In this document: positions 1 through 12,700 of the stretch, piece by piece | Position numbering within the stretch: position 1 is the stretch's first letter | Layout of the letters: every line of letters starts with the position of its first letter | Source of the DNA: Beaufortia kweichowensis | Lineage: Eukaryota > Chordata > Actinopteri > Cypriniformes > Gastromyzontidae | Length of the DNA: 64,000 bases | Assembly: GCA_019155185.1 (NCBI GenBank) | Contig: CM032795.1 | Location: 11,077,795-11,141,794 of the forward strand | Direction: 5' to 3' | Program-made: the position numbers and the translations under genes | Notes under the pieces: model-generated | Database searches by the model: none | The model's input: the letters and a program-made list of their open reading frames with translations, nothing else | Told to the model about the DNA's origin: nothing

Positions 1-333
1 TCACTAAAGTGAAAAGAGTGACAGCTAACCCCTTATGTATTAGTAGAGCAACTGTCATCACGTGACCATTTTCAGATAATATCTTATTTTTGCAACTCCC
101 TAAATAAAACAATGGGTAATGCATTTGACTGGACTTTAAATCTTTTGTCTAATGTCTATGCAATTAAGCTGTTTTCATTGCAATGGTGTAATTGTTCTGC
201 TTGCCCTTGTGGAAGCGATGCAGATTGAGAACCTACTAGCTGCTGGGGCCCAAGATGTTTTCAAATCTCCTCTGTTCATGTCTTGCTGAGGGTGGCCATC
301 TGTTTTTTCATCTCCTGGTGAAAATCTGTATGA

Positions 334-364
<31 letters not shown>

Positions 365-382
365 GTCTGTCTGTCTGTCTCC
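334..382. repeat. Compound microsatellite (TC)n-(TGTC)n
   Basis: A run of about 14 CT/TC dinucleotides passes directly into about five TGTC tetranucleotides. It is a simple compound microsatellite. The open frame across it encodes a Ser/Leu/Cys low-complexity string and is not a gene. Confidence 0.95.
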
Positions 383-3300
383 CTTCATGCTTCCTCACTT
401 TTCGTTGTTTAACTTCTTTTTTTCTTACATAAAGTGTATAAGTTATAATAAATGCTCGTATTTTTTAAAAATCCTTTCTGTATCTCTTAGGTTTCCTTCC
501 ACCTTCTAGTTAAGTAATAAATCAACATATAGTAGATTTCTGATGAACCTGAGAACATTACGGGCTTGTCATCCCTCACAAAGGCTCTTTTTTCCACATG
601 AGAAGATTAACTATCAGGGGCTGTCCACTTGAAATGTCCGACCTGGAAAGTCAATTAATTACTATTCAAATTAATCAGGACATTAAAAAGCAAAAGCAGG
701 GTCACAGTCAGGTGCTTCTTTCAGTAAATGTGCTGATTCTAATACTAATACATGAAAGGGTGACTTCAGCCATAGATCAAGGTAATTGCTGTATTAGGCA
801 GCAAATTGGAGCTAGAATAACCAGATGCAAAGGAGATGGCCATATCCCACTTGTGTGATGGTTATTCTAAGTTCAAGGAGAGTTTAAGCATAGAGGAGAT
901 AATCATAGAGGGTCAAGTGCATTGAGACAGTCTGCGTTCTGGAGAAATGATCTTCTGCAAATACACAGTTTTCCGAAGGGAATCATTTTCTTTGTGCTTA
1001 TGGCAGTTCATACCTCATTTGGTTTTCCATAAGTCTTTATTTTCCCTTCCCTATTACAGAAGGAGCGTAGGTTCAAAGATAATGTGCTTGTGTTTCAGCC
1101 TGTGGAATCCATTGCATATGTGAGCTGTAATATAAATACATATGTATTGTCTGCTTGGTGACACAGTGCGCTATAGACATTAGACATAAGATATATTGAC
1201 TGTTATACAATCAACACAGTCTTTACTGTCATCTGAAAGTGTGTTTTTGTCTGAATCTTGATTTTTAAACTTAATATTACATCATCTTTTGTATTTCCTC
1301 TTCCTCTTAATATGTTTCGCCGGCTAGTTGAAAAGTGTCTAACATTACTTCGACGAACGAAAAACGAAAACATTACTTACTATACCAAGATTTTCAAAAT
1401 GCAAACTCTTGAGTATAAACTTGACATTTTGACACAAATACACACTCACTAGATCTCATTTGAGATCACTAGGTCTTACACTCAAAGTAAGTCATGCTTG
1501 ACGCAACCCACTTGGAGGAGATTTCCCGCTGTGAGGTGCGACTAAAAACATCCAACCTCTCTACATCATCCCACATCAGCATGACCTTCAGTCTCCTACT
1601 AATTAAAGTGATACAGCATCTCACAGGCCACTGCACACACCTAATGGCCTGTGTGACACACTGTGGACCCTCTTCCAGTTTGGCATTTCCTGTTTTTTTA
1701 AATCTTTTTCTGTTTTCCTCTAGTTAGTGATTTAGTATTTATTATGGAATACATAATATTTATTGCTGCAAAATTATGAAATAATACAATTTGTGTTTTA
1801 AACTATGACATGGTGAATAGAAAATAAAACAATGCAATGCCTAGTTTGATTTTCCGAGGGTGACAGTCAACATTTCTGAAGGTAATGCACCTGCTTTTAC
1901 TTACCATTTGTTGAACAGCCTTCATTTTTGGCACTTATGTCACTCTTTCGTAGAAACTACTATATTTGAAAGTTTAAAGTCATACTAGTTAATAGAGTGA
2001 AAAGAGTAGATTTCGGTAAAACGTATTTGTTATATCTCTCCAGGCACAAATCAGTTGCCTAGGGATCGTGTCAAGACTCTTAAAGTAACAGCTCAGCGAC
2101 AGTGTAAGCTACATTGCACAGAGTGACCTACTGTATATGTAATGTGTCCCTGACTCACCATTAACTTTGCTGAGATAACAGTTTTGATTGTATGACTAAA
2201 TTGGGCCCTGGATTAGAACAAGTACTTGCTACAATGTTTTACACCCTCCGTCAGTGAGGTTCCACCACATCAGCCTCAAACAAAGAGCCGGTGATTTATC
2301 CACCATTTAAAAAAGCCAACTAGGAATTATCTGGAAAGGTCATCCTCAATTTCAGTATAGAAATGATCTTTTCCCACAATGTAATAAACATTTATCTGAT
2401 CCTTTTATTGGCTTGATTAGAGCTGACAGCTTAGTTAAGCCGTTTTGCCTGGCCGTGCAGGGTCATGACAGTTAACGTTGCGAAAAGTTCCATTGGCCAG
2501 GTTTGGTATTCATTGAGGTTTGAAGAGAGACAGAAAAAAGGCAAGGACAACGGCCCTGCTCTCTATTATTACTGATATGGGCTGAAGGAGCTGCCTGACC
2601 TGGTCAAATTCATTTAGATGCCAATAAATAAAGCCTTTCATCTTCACCTGATGCTTACTCTCGTCTGTAGCCTTGTGTGAACAGGATGTCACAGTTTCCT
2701 TGTGTTATTTCAAGGTGTTATCGGATGAAAACTTTCATAAGCATGTTAAATAACTGGCTTGAATGTCGGTATGTGTAATATTTTGCAGTGGTTACATTTA
2801 TAATGACACGTGTTGTTTCAACACCACTAGTGTCACCAACTGGAAGTGCAAAATAATGCGAACACTCCATTTTCTATTGGTCATACAAACAAATAGTTTA
2901 TCCCACAATTATGCCATTGGTTTTGCCAATGTTGTTGTACTGGGCTAGCCTGGATCCCAGTTTATAAGGGAACGTTTTCTAAAAGTTCCTTCAAAGTTAT
3001 CAAAAGGCTCTAGCAGTAATGTCTAGCATTTTATCAACATTATATGTCTTGCATGTTAACATTTAACATGTTAACATTAACATTTAAAAATGACATTATT
3101 CTTACATTGTAACTCTAATGTTTAAAAATCTTCCGAAATAACATTTTCATAAGTTAATGGGAGCGTTAGCAAAATGTTCCTAGAACATATTTTTGTTGAT
3201 AAGCTGCTCGTCTTAGTGCTAAAGTAAACTTATCCTCTTTTCATGCTGCCTTTAAATTGAAAACCATAAGCACAAAATGTTATTTATTTTGTATGCGCAC

Positions 3301-4012
3301 AGAAACCATTAATGTGATCTGTAGTATTATTTCAGCCTACCTAAAAGTTCATTGAAAACAGCAATGCAGGCAAAAGTTTTGGCGGCACTTTAGATTCAGA
3401 CTAAAGGAATTACACCTATTACATGCTGCTATCTATTCCAAAGATAGTCCGTTTAACATTACTGTTATCATTTGAGAAGATGTAATGGCACAGCACAGCT
3501 TTCAGTCAAAATCAGCGGTGCGCGCTGAAGACGAGCAGTGACACGGGATCATTTACCTTGGAAATAGATTAAATAAACCTTTCATCTCTTTTCATGGCTC
3601 TATCCTCAAGGACGTCTCCCCTGCCTCCCAGATTAAATGCGTTCTGTCGTCTTTTCTATCATTTGCACAGATGAATGTCAAGAACCCTTTGAAGAGAGCC
3701 ATTATTTGTCCGTTTTAATGTTGCAGTATATTTATTCAGCTGTCAGGCAGGAAGTCGGAAGACGAGCCCATTTTCACCAGCGTGCTGATAATCGGAGCGC
3801 ATATTTAAAATCCTATAGAGAAACTAAAATAAAAACAGAAGTGAGTCTGCGTCTGGCCTTCCCATTCATACTTGAAAAAGAGCCACTTAATGAGATTTAT
3901 TGCAGACCTTGCCACGGTTGTAGTGGGTGAGGTGTCAGAATTAGTCATTGGCCTACAAGGTTAATTAGGTGATCATGTCTTTAAATAGCAAGATCACATT
4001 GCTCTTCGTCAT

Positions 4013-4014
<2 letters not shown>

Positions 4015-4106
<92 letters not shown>
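4015..4106. repeat. Long (CT)n microsatellite
   Basis: About 45 CT dinucleotides with a single interruption near 4093. It is followed by a pyrimidine-rich stretch to about 4145, so the polypyrimidine tract is roughly 130 bases in all. Such tracts are length-polymorphic and can form H-DNA. Its true length may be compressed in assembly. Confidence 0.97.
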
Positions 4107-6462
4107 ACTTTCTTCTCACTTTCTCTCCTTCGGTCTTCTTTTTTCTACAAGCCAATGCCCGAGCTCGATGAGCCCCCACTCGGAGAACCTGTCAGCCACT
4201 TTAAGAACGCTTGCCTCCCAACGCAGGGCAAACGGGTAAGTTAGTGCGAAAGTGAAGTTGTCACTCAGCGACAGCAGAGGTGCAGTGTGGGACGTAGGAG
4301 CTAACGGCTCCTGTGCTGCTCTGAATCCAGACCATCTGTGGCCCCAGCTGGAGCTCCGGCAATGGTCTGGCACTTGTTCCGTGCCATATTTACAGATCTA
4401 AACACAAATGGCTACTGCCTGATTGTTTCACGATTCATTAGTCAGACAAGCTCCAGTCTCTCGCCAGCCCAGCTGTTACAGAGTGAACCTTTGTCACTTA
4501 ATAGGGCTGATTATAACTTTCCATCAAAAGTATTGATCTGTGCCTCCGGACCTTAAGGTGGTAGGACAGGCGGTAATAGGGGAACAAGGTGTAATATTGG
4601 GGATATTACGGAATGTGTACTATTCACTGTACTATTTCCACAGAGGAAAATACTTACTTCTTACTTTTTGGCCCGAAAATCAGATGAAAATAAAAGGTGG
4701 TCTGTAGCTTATGGTGCTTCACCAAAGATGGAGAGAGAAATCGAATCCTCAGGTCAAGCGTTTTATTCCACAGAGGCCTATTGATTTCACATTAAGGAAC
4801 AATAATAGCCCACGGTAAAATAACTCACTGATGTGGGACTCAAGACATGAGTTTGTATTGGCTTTCTGCCATTCTTGATCCCGCTCAACACTATGTGTGA
4901 GATCTCCGTGTCAAACAGGAACAGGAAGCATATGGTGGTTTAAATGCCCATCTGCAGGACTGATCAAATCTTCATTTATTACCGCTTTGTTTAGCTAACA
5001 CACTATGATTGATCAGAGCTGAAGAAACCAGGCGGCACACTTCAGAGGAAAGACTGGTTTCAGAGCGTTTAACATAACGTGAGAGGTGGAGAACACTTCA
5101 TAGTCTTCCATAAAGCTTATCATTTCCTCTAGCTCTCGGCCATAAACAGCGCAAGATCCCTTTATGCTGCCTCAAGACTAAAGCTTGCATGCTAGACTAA
5201 GCATTTCATGCCTCAGAACTTTAAATAAGGGATTTAATTAACATGTTATTAGCTAATTAGTTCATATTGATGAATGCACTATTAATTTTCTCCAGACCCA
5301 AATGAGCCTTTAATGGTTACTGGATGTCAAAGTACCTGCTGTAGAATTAGTGACGCACTTTTTTTCCATCATTTAAAACTATGGACATGAAATAGCACTA
5401 AAAATTCAATTTGATATTTTATGTGAGGAAAAAACAGCAACAAAAAATACATTGTCTGAACTATACCTTGTCTGAACCAAAATAAATAGTTACTACCAAT
5501 AAAACAGTTAGGTAATCTCTGCTTTCCATTAACTAGTTATCAGTCTGTCTATCTTTCAATAATTATTAGATTAAATAACTTGTCTGCCTATAGTGTCACA
5601 GTTAAAGTAGGACATTAGTCACCAGACATTAGCGACAATCCACAGGGACAGATGAATGTGACTAAGTTAATTCAGTTCAGTTCTGTTTACTTCTATTGCC
5701 CCCCTGAGCTTGACACTTTATACCCCTAGAGATATTGGACTGGTGTACTCATACCTCCTTTCTGTGTATGTACACAGCTATAACCACAGGAACTGCAGGA
5801 ATAAAAATGTGTGGCTGACCTCTTTCTCCTTTTGATTATAAAATCAAAAATGCATATTATGGACATCCTGCATCTGTGCAAAACTTTACACTCTCAAGCT
5901 TCAGGATGGGTTACAACCCTTCACATCACTTTTATCTTTTCCATCCCAGTAAAATGCCACATCTCAGATGGTCCAAAGTGCATACTACAGGGACTTCTGT
6001 GCCTCCAGTGCATCTGTCATGATGGTGGCACATGCGTCCCCTCACACTGTTCTAAGTGATGTCTTCAGTATGGCTGCTTAGCAAATAATTGATAGGGTGC
6101 TTGGGAGTTTTTAAGGAGAGAAGTCGTTAAACATCCACTGAAGAAGCCGTTCTAATGTCTTTAGTGATTCATAAAGAGCATGACAGAATAACCGAGATCC
6201 CTCAGTAATCAGCTGCTGATGCATTCCCTTAACTTTAGCCTAAAAAGTCGTGATGTTGAGAAAATTCGAATTTCAGTGAGATGCTCAATGTCACAAGAAG
6301 AGCTCAATTAGTTGATGACTGTTTTAACTTGATTGATGCTTTTCTTGACATCAGGGTATCTCATTGAAAAAAATAATAACAAGTGAGATCTCTTTAACAT
6401 TTTGTTTTGTTTTTCTTCTAGACTGCCATGAGATTAAATGGAAAGCAAATGGAGAAATTTCC

Positions 6463-6738
6463 TTAAAGGGATAGTTCAGCCGAAAAATAAACATTCTGTC
6501 ATCAGTTATTCACCCTCATGTCATTCAAAATATTTATATGAATCAAGAAAATATACTGTATAGACAAAACAAGATATTTTAGGAAATGTCTTAGTGGTTT
6601 AGTGTCCAGACAATTGAAATCAATGGGGGCCAATGTTGTTTGGTAACCAACATTCTTCAAAATGTTTATTATATTTAAATAGTTTTGCAGAAGAAGAAAT
6701 GCATACAGGTTTGGTATAGCATGAGGGTGAGTAAATGA
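6463..6738. mobile_element. MITE-like non-autonomous DNA transposon, right end decayed
   Basis: The left end reads TTAAAGGGATAGTTCA followed by a 'TCATCA..TTATTCACCCTCATG' stretch. The right half contains the inverted counterpart 'CATGAGGGTGAGTAAATGAT' near 6719-6738, so the element is largely an imperfect palindrome. I recognise this as a very common cyprinid dispersed palindromic element. The expected right terminus (the complement of the first 16 bases) is missing, so the copy is truncated or diverged at 3'. It has no coding capacity. Confidence 0.8.
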
Positions 6739-9700
6739 TAAAATAATACAAATTAATGATATTTAATAATTAATAATATTTAATGGGTGAACGATTCAAT
6801 AAAATCTTATGCTTTCAGATAAGTAATCTCACAAATGTCTCCTCTGGTGTTTCAGACATCCCAGCAGTTTCTCATAATGTGCTTAGATTTGCCAAGAAAA
6901 CAAAGTCTACCTATGTAAATTGGCATAAATACTCTCATTATATGTCATCAATTGTCTCGTGTGTTTATTTGTAAGGGAGTCATCTAAGACAAAGCTGAAA
7001 CGAAACAATGTTTTCTGAGCAATGTCTCATAAATTTGGTATACTGTTACTTTAAGAGTATTAACAAACTCAAGCTGATTCAGACCTAAATTCTGAAGCAT
7101 ATTTAGGCACAGTTACATAAAAAGACATAGAGAGGAAGGAAGGTTATGTACGAACCAAAAAAGAACGAATAAATGAGCAAATGGTTCAGAAATAGTCAAG
7201 TAAACCTCAAAGAACATTTTGCTTTATCGCACCAAAAACACCCCCCACACAGCACCAGCATCACCGCATCCTGGCCCAATGGAAACATGTTCCAGTGCAG
7301 AGGTGTAGCCTACTGGCACTGAATCTCATTGCCTTCCATTGGTGTTATTGTCCATCAGGCCGAATGGAAAGGCTGCAGCACCTTCCCAGCAGATGGACAC
7401 CAAATATGTGCATGATTTATCTGCCCAGTGATTAACTGTGAGAAACAACACCCCACCACATGGGTGAGATATATTCATGAAAATGCATTTATTTAAAAAA
7501 AAAAGAGCAGAAGATGAAAAAAGAACGATTATTGTGTTTGAAGCCTAACTCAACAGATGAGTCAATAAAACAGCTTAAATTGACAAGCGCTTGTTATATG
7601 GACAGCATTAACACTAGCAGATGGAGCTACATCAACACTGCATCATACTGATGGACTGTGGAAGGTTGAGTGGGAGTCCCTGAAATGTGTTGTAGTGCAT
7701 CTGAAATATCACAAACGCATTTTAATTGCCTCAATAAAACTCGGCAAACATAAAAGTATTTCATTCTGATTATTTGTGTAATGTTTTCCTAAAAGTTGTT
7801 TGACTTATTTATCTAATCAGCTCATTGTTAGCGGAGGGACAAAAAAACGCTCCCCACCTGAGACATTGACAGGTTGTAACACGAAATTGGCTACTGCTGA
7901 AACACAGATAAATATCCACCATTATTTCCACCAGTCTGTCTGGCTTTTGGATGTTAGATGCTGTGGACTTTGGCAAAGTGTTTGGGAACATCAGTACAAA
8001 ATTCTAATTAATCACTCACTAACAATTTCCAACAACAAATGAGAGGATCAGTTTTATTTTGGCTGTTGAGAAGTTTTTAAATGTCCAATTTAATGAGTTG
8101 GAACTTGTGATGTCAAACTTGTGGAATCCTCACCTGGTATATAATCTGCTTCTTTATGCCATTTTTGTCATGGGAATCTCCACCTTGTCACAGCACCTAT
8201 TTTTGTTTCATGAAGTTCTGTGTGTAGAAGTTTTTTTATTACACTTTTGTTGTCAAAAAGTTGTGTACTGTACCTTTAAATGCATCTTTCAGGTAAACAA
8301 TGTTGGTAAAATGGCACACACGGTGTATCTCATTTATTGCACAGATGTCTATTAACCATTAAATACTCCAGCTAAACAAAAAAATATCACTGAATATCAA
8401 TTGCCAAACCAGAAAGAAAACATTATACCTAATGCTGCTTCCCTCAGAGCTGCTGAGTGTGAGATCTGGCGTGAAACAGAGATGTATGACCAGTGTGTCT
8501 GTGTTCCTTAGACGGTGTATGAACTCAGCTGTGAAGATGGACCACTGCATGAAGGTCAGTGCTCAACCCTGGAGGTCCGGCAGTACCGCAGCCAAGCCAC
8601 CTCCTGCCCTACGCAGAAGTCATTTGGAAGGAGACACCTGCTATTCACAATCATATTACAGGCACGTGGAGAGAATATGAATATTTCATATCTTAGAGTT
8701 GGTGTCAATTATTCAGATAACCCCTACTCTCAGACTAAATTAATTATGTTGATAGAATGAGAATAGATTTTGGAGGTTAATATGATAATGTTTATACTGA
8801 ATGTGGCGTGATGGATACAAGTCATTACTATTAATTGAATTAATGACAGCACAGAGCCATGAGGGTCATTTATACATTGTCTTTGCACATTATGCTGTAA
8901 AAGAATAAGCGTGGATTATTTTTGGACAGTTCAGAAAGACCGAACAGTGGTGTATAATGCTAAATGTAGTGGTCTATGGGATAAATTCACATCTCTGCAT
9001 GTATTGATCAATGGACTTGTTACTACTGAACATTTAACTTGCTGGGTGGGGATTTTTGTCTAAAGTATATAAGAAAGGACAAAGAGATTGGTTAGTTTTA
9101 TACACAAATCTCCACCAAACTTAAAACATTGTGTAAGACAAAAGCTACTGTGGCTTATAAAAGCTCCTACATTAAAACTGATGTTTGTACTGTATCTAGG
9201 GGGCAGGGGACAAGATGATCTTTGTCCGACCCCTAAGCCAACACACCAGCTCTTTAAAAAATCATATTCACCAGCCAAGTCCCGCGTATAAATTTCCTCT
9301 CCGTCTCATCAGAGCGCCGTGCAGCACGGCCTCCTCTGACTCATATTAGCTCATCATACTTAATCTTGGGTAAAATTTCCTAGTCTGTGCTAAATGACTT
9401 GCAGCCTTCATAGAGAGAAGATATTTATTTTTCTCGGGGCTAATGACCTGTCCCTTGGACCCACCCTCTGATGGTTATTTACTAGGGCCCAGATGCTTGG
9501 GCTCAAAATGAGTGGTTATGTCAGCAGGGGCCATCCGTCATGGCTGTTTCCTGATTGAATCTGAGAGATTCCATTGACATTGACTCGTGACTTTTAAAGC
9601 CATTACCTACCGCAACTGCAAAATGATCACCTCATCATCACTTGCGAGCTGACAGCTGATTAGCAACAAATTACAGTCAGGATGGTGCTCTGACATCCAG

Positions 9701-12700
9701 AGAGAGAGAAGCGGGAGAGAACTAAACAATCTAAAGTAATAGGCCACGTCTGGGCTGCTGCAGATCATGTCGTGCACCATGAATTGTATGATAATGCGAT
9801 TTGTTTACAGCTAGAGCTCGCAAGCAATGCTACTGTTCCAGTAAATGAACATTAGATGTGGGTCTTGTTTTATAAGTTCAGATGTGTATTTGGCATTTGT
9901 TGTTGGATTTATTGATAAGATGATAGAGACGCATTATATACTGTATAGGAATTTGCCAATAGTATGAAATGGAAATAACCACCCATAAGAAAGACAAACA
10001 ACAGAGATCTCTTTAATAACTCAGTTACTTCTTATACACACAAGATTAAAGCAAAGGGAAACTTTTGTTTAAGTCTCCTGCAGATATTTCTCCTGAGAAA
10101 AAGACCCAGTGATAACACAAACAGTGTCAAAAACAGAGCTCAGATTTGCCACATCTGCAATAAACGTCAATATAAGGTTTTGTTTAAAAAACTAAGCAAT
10201 AAAAAAGTTTAGTATATTAGTGATTCTGACGGTTGCCCATCTTTTCTTAACTTTTTAGTGAGGTCTGTCACAGTTCTTTTAGGGGCCATGTGATCTCTGA
10301 TGGGTGAGGGATACTACATTTAGTGCCTGGGATAAAAGTTTTATGCCAGTGGTGATCTGAAAGTCTTTTAATTACACAAAACTCCCATTGCACCTAAAGT
10401 GGAAAAGTGCAATTCACTTTTCATCATCTCAAAATGTGAGATAAAGTGATAGAAGTACATTGTTGGCAATGTTCTGTCCCATTTGAAGCCTAAGAAACTG
10501 TCATGGGTGTTTGGGGAAAGCACTAATCAACTACCATATTCTTAAAGCACAACCAAATATACATCTATACTGTTGCATAAGATAAGATAAGATAAAAACA
10601 CATTAAAACACACATTTACACACCTGAGATTCAGCTAAATGACATCCTTTTCGATCACTTTGACATAGCTCAGTTTTAAAACATCGTTTTTATCTCTGCA
10701 GCACAGCTAGATGTCTCCTCATACTCTGCATCTGTTGCCTGTTGAATAATTGCTGGCCCTTCATGAACAGACTTAGGGATGAGGGTTACCTGGGGGTCCC
10801 TTGACACCATTGAGTGGAACAGTGATGGAGTTACCCATAGCGACCAGTACACTGGCATTCTGACACTCCATCAGGGCTAGACTTGCATCAGTAAAGCTGA
10901 CAATGTAACCGCCCTGGGACTAGCCACGCACATGCTAAATTTCCATTTGTCTCTCTCGGTGGAGATCCTGGGCTGTATTTCAAAACATAGCATCACTGTC
11001 ACACTGAGATGGTACAAACAACTTGAGTCCCCTCATAAAATATCATATCCCAAGTAGCACCACAAATGCAGGCAAGGAGGCCTTGTCAATCCAAATGGGC
11101 TTTTTTTAAGTAACTACTCTGTCAAAGACTGGACAGCCAGCACATAAACACATTTCAAGGGGAAATGATAGGTAGCCTTGTTGAAAACACAACACGGGCC
11201 ATGATACAAGCTGCGTCGAGGGTAATAGAGCTATAAATGCAATCTAACATTCTGAGGCTGTCCTTGTGTGCAAAGACTATTACTAAATATTTACAATGTC
11301 CGAAGATAAATGCAGCTTAAGTCCACAATGGAATGATTAAAAAATAAGGCACACTTGATTGTCTGTTTGTGTAACAAAGTTGCATTTGAACTAATTGGAC
11401 TAATAGAGGATTTGTTAACACTATATACAGTATACATACATACATTTTATATATATTATTGTATACAGTATTTTACGATAAATGTTACACAGTATTTATC
11501 TAGTGCAACACAACATCTCAATCTTTGTGGGTAGCTACATTATCGTGTCATTTCTTAATATGCTAATGAAGGTCCCGATTCAAATAGATACGAGTAGTCT
11601 GGGACAGACAACCCCCTCCCATCATTCCAACCCAAACAGACAGAGAGAGCGAGAGAGAGAGTGCTCTGTATGCGTTATGTCCACATTGACGTGTCAAGTG
11701 TTAGATTAACTGCCCTCTCAAGCTCCTTTTATTTCCCTGTTCCAGGGCAATGCTCATTTACATAAACAGATAATCCCTGATAAAAATTTCCATTAGACAA
11801 AGGTGAAATGGATCAATTTTGTCTGCCAAGATAAATCTTACATTTTACTCCGACAGGGTCATTACCCAGGCCACATTTCAGAAATAATGTATTTAAAAAT
11901 CAGCCGATAGCAGCCATTTCCAGGTTTCCAATTACCTTAAAGAAAAGCTTATTCTGTGGACAATAAAGCACATTACGGCACAATATGATACAGTCCATAA
12001 AGATCACACTGTTTGATGAGAGGTGAGAGAAAGCTCAGCATATTTAGGGGGAATGTCACAACCCTGCGTTACCACACACGCGTCTCTGCAGGTGCCAGGC
12101 AAATGTTCTATTACCCCAGTCCAAATAGATTAACAGTCCTGTTAAAAAATAAACAGTATTTTTCCTCAGTTTTTTTCTCCGCCCGCCTACACCCCTCTGT
12201 CCTTCTCGGCTGATGAAAGGTAGTAGATTGACAGGGGGTTGCAAGGTGATGCCACCAGCGTCGGAGAGAAAGAGAGAATGAAAATCTCATTAGTCTATCC
12301 TTCCACCCCAATTCCCAGACCCCCCTAACTGACCTTGAGACACCCCCACCTACCCGGCCGTCCCTCCCCTCCCTGGTTGAGGTGAATCCCTCGCATTGCC
12401 TTGGGTTTTCTCGGAGCTCGAAGCCACGCTGCCGCGGAGGTCAGATTCTAGTTCCGCTGAATTAGTGCCAATCCCGTAGACGAGCCTGGGCGTGGGGTAG
12501 TCCTGTGGCGGGAGAAGAATCAGGGCCGAGACAAGCGCCGTGGAGGCCAGACACCCCTCCTCCTTTTCCACCGCACTGTCCGTAACACTCTTACTTCCAT
12601 ATCAGGGAAAAGCAGCAGGTCATCTGTGATGGTACTGACAGCCATCATGCTTCATCATTGCAATTAATTTTATCACGAGAAGGCGATGAAGTTATTGTTC

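Larger units (their letters stand above)
1..6462. other. Gene-poor intergenic flank, no gene seen
   Basis: I find no exon chain with splice signals and no recognisable protein on either strand. Open frames here are short (under 100 codons) and several are low-complexity. The stretch holds two CT-rich microsatellites (334-382 and 4015-4106) and patches with higher GC and few homopolymers near 2400-2660, 3480-3920, 4140-4560 and 5215-5350. These patches look more constrained than the surrounding AT-rich DNA and may be conserved non-coding elements. That is inference from texture only; conservation cannot be tested from one sequence. Confidence 0.6.

Noticed and set aside
255..509. 84-codon open frame on + strand
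   Set aside because: It crosses a CT/TGTC microsatellite, encodes low-complexity Ser/Leu/Cys and has no splice or homology support.
3969..4373. Overlapping open frames over the (CT)n repeat on both strands
   Set aside because: The (SL)n peptide comes from the dinucleotide repeat, and the reverse frame is its neighbour shadow.
12013..12571. Cluster of overlapping short open frames on both strands
   Set aside because: This is a local rise in GC giving few stops. No frame has recognisable residues, splice partners or a start context.
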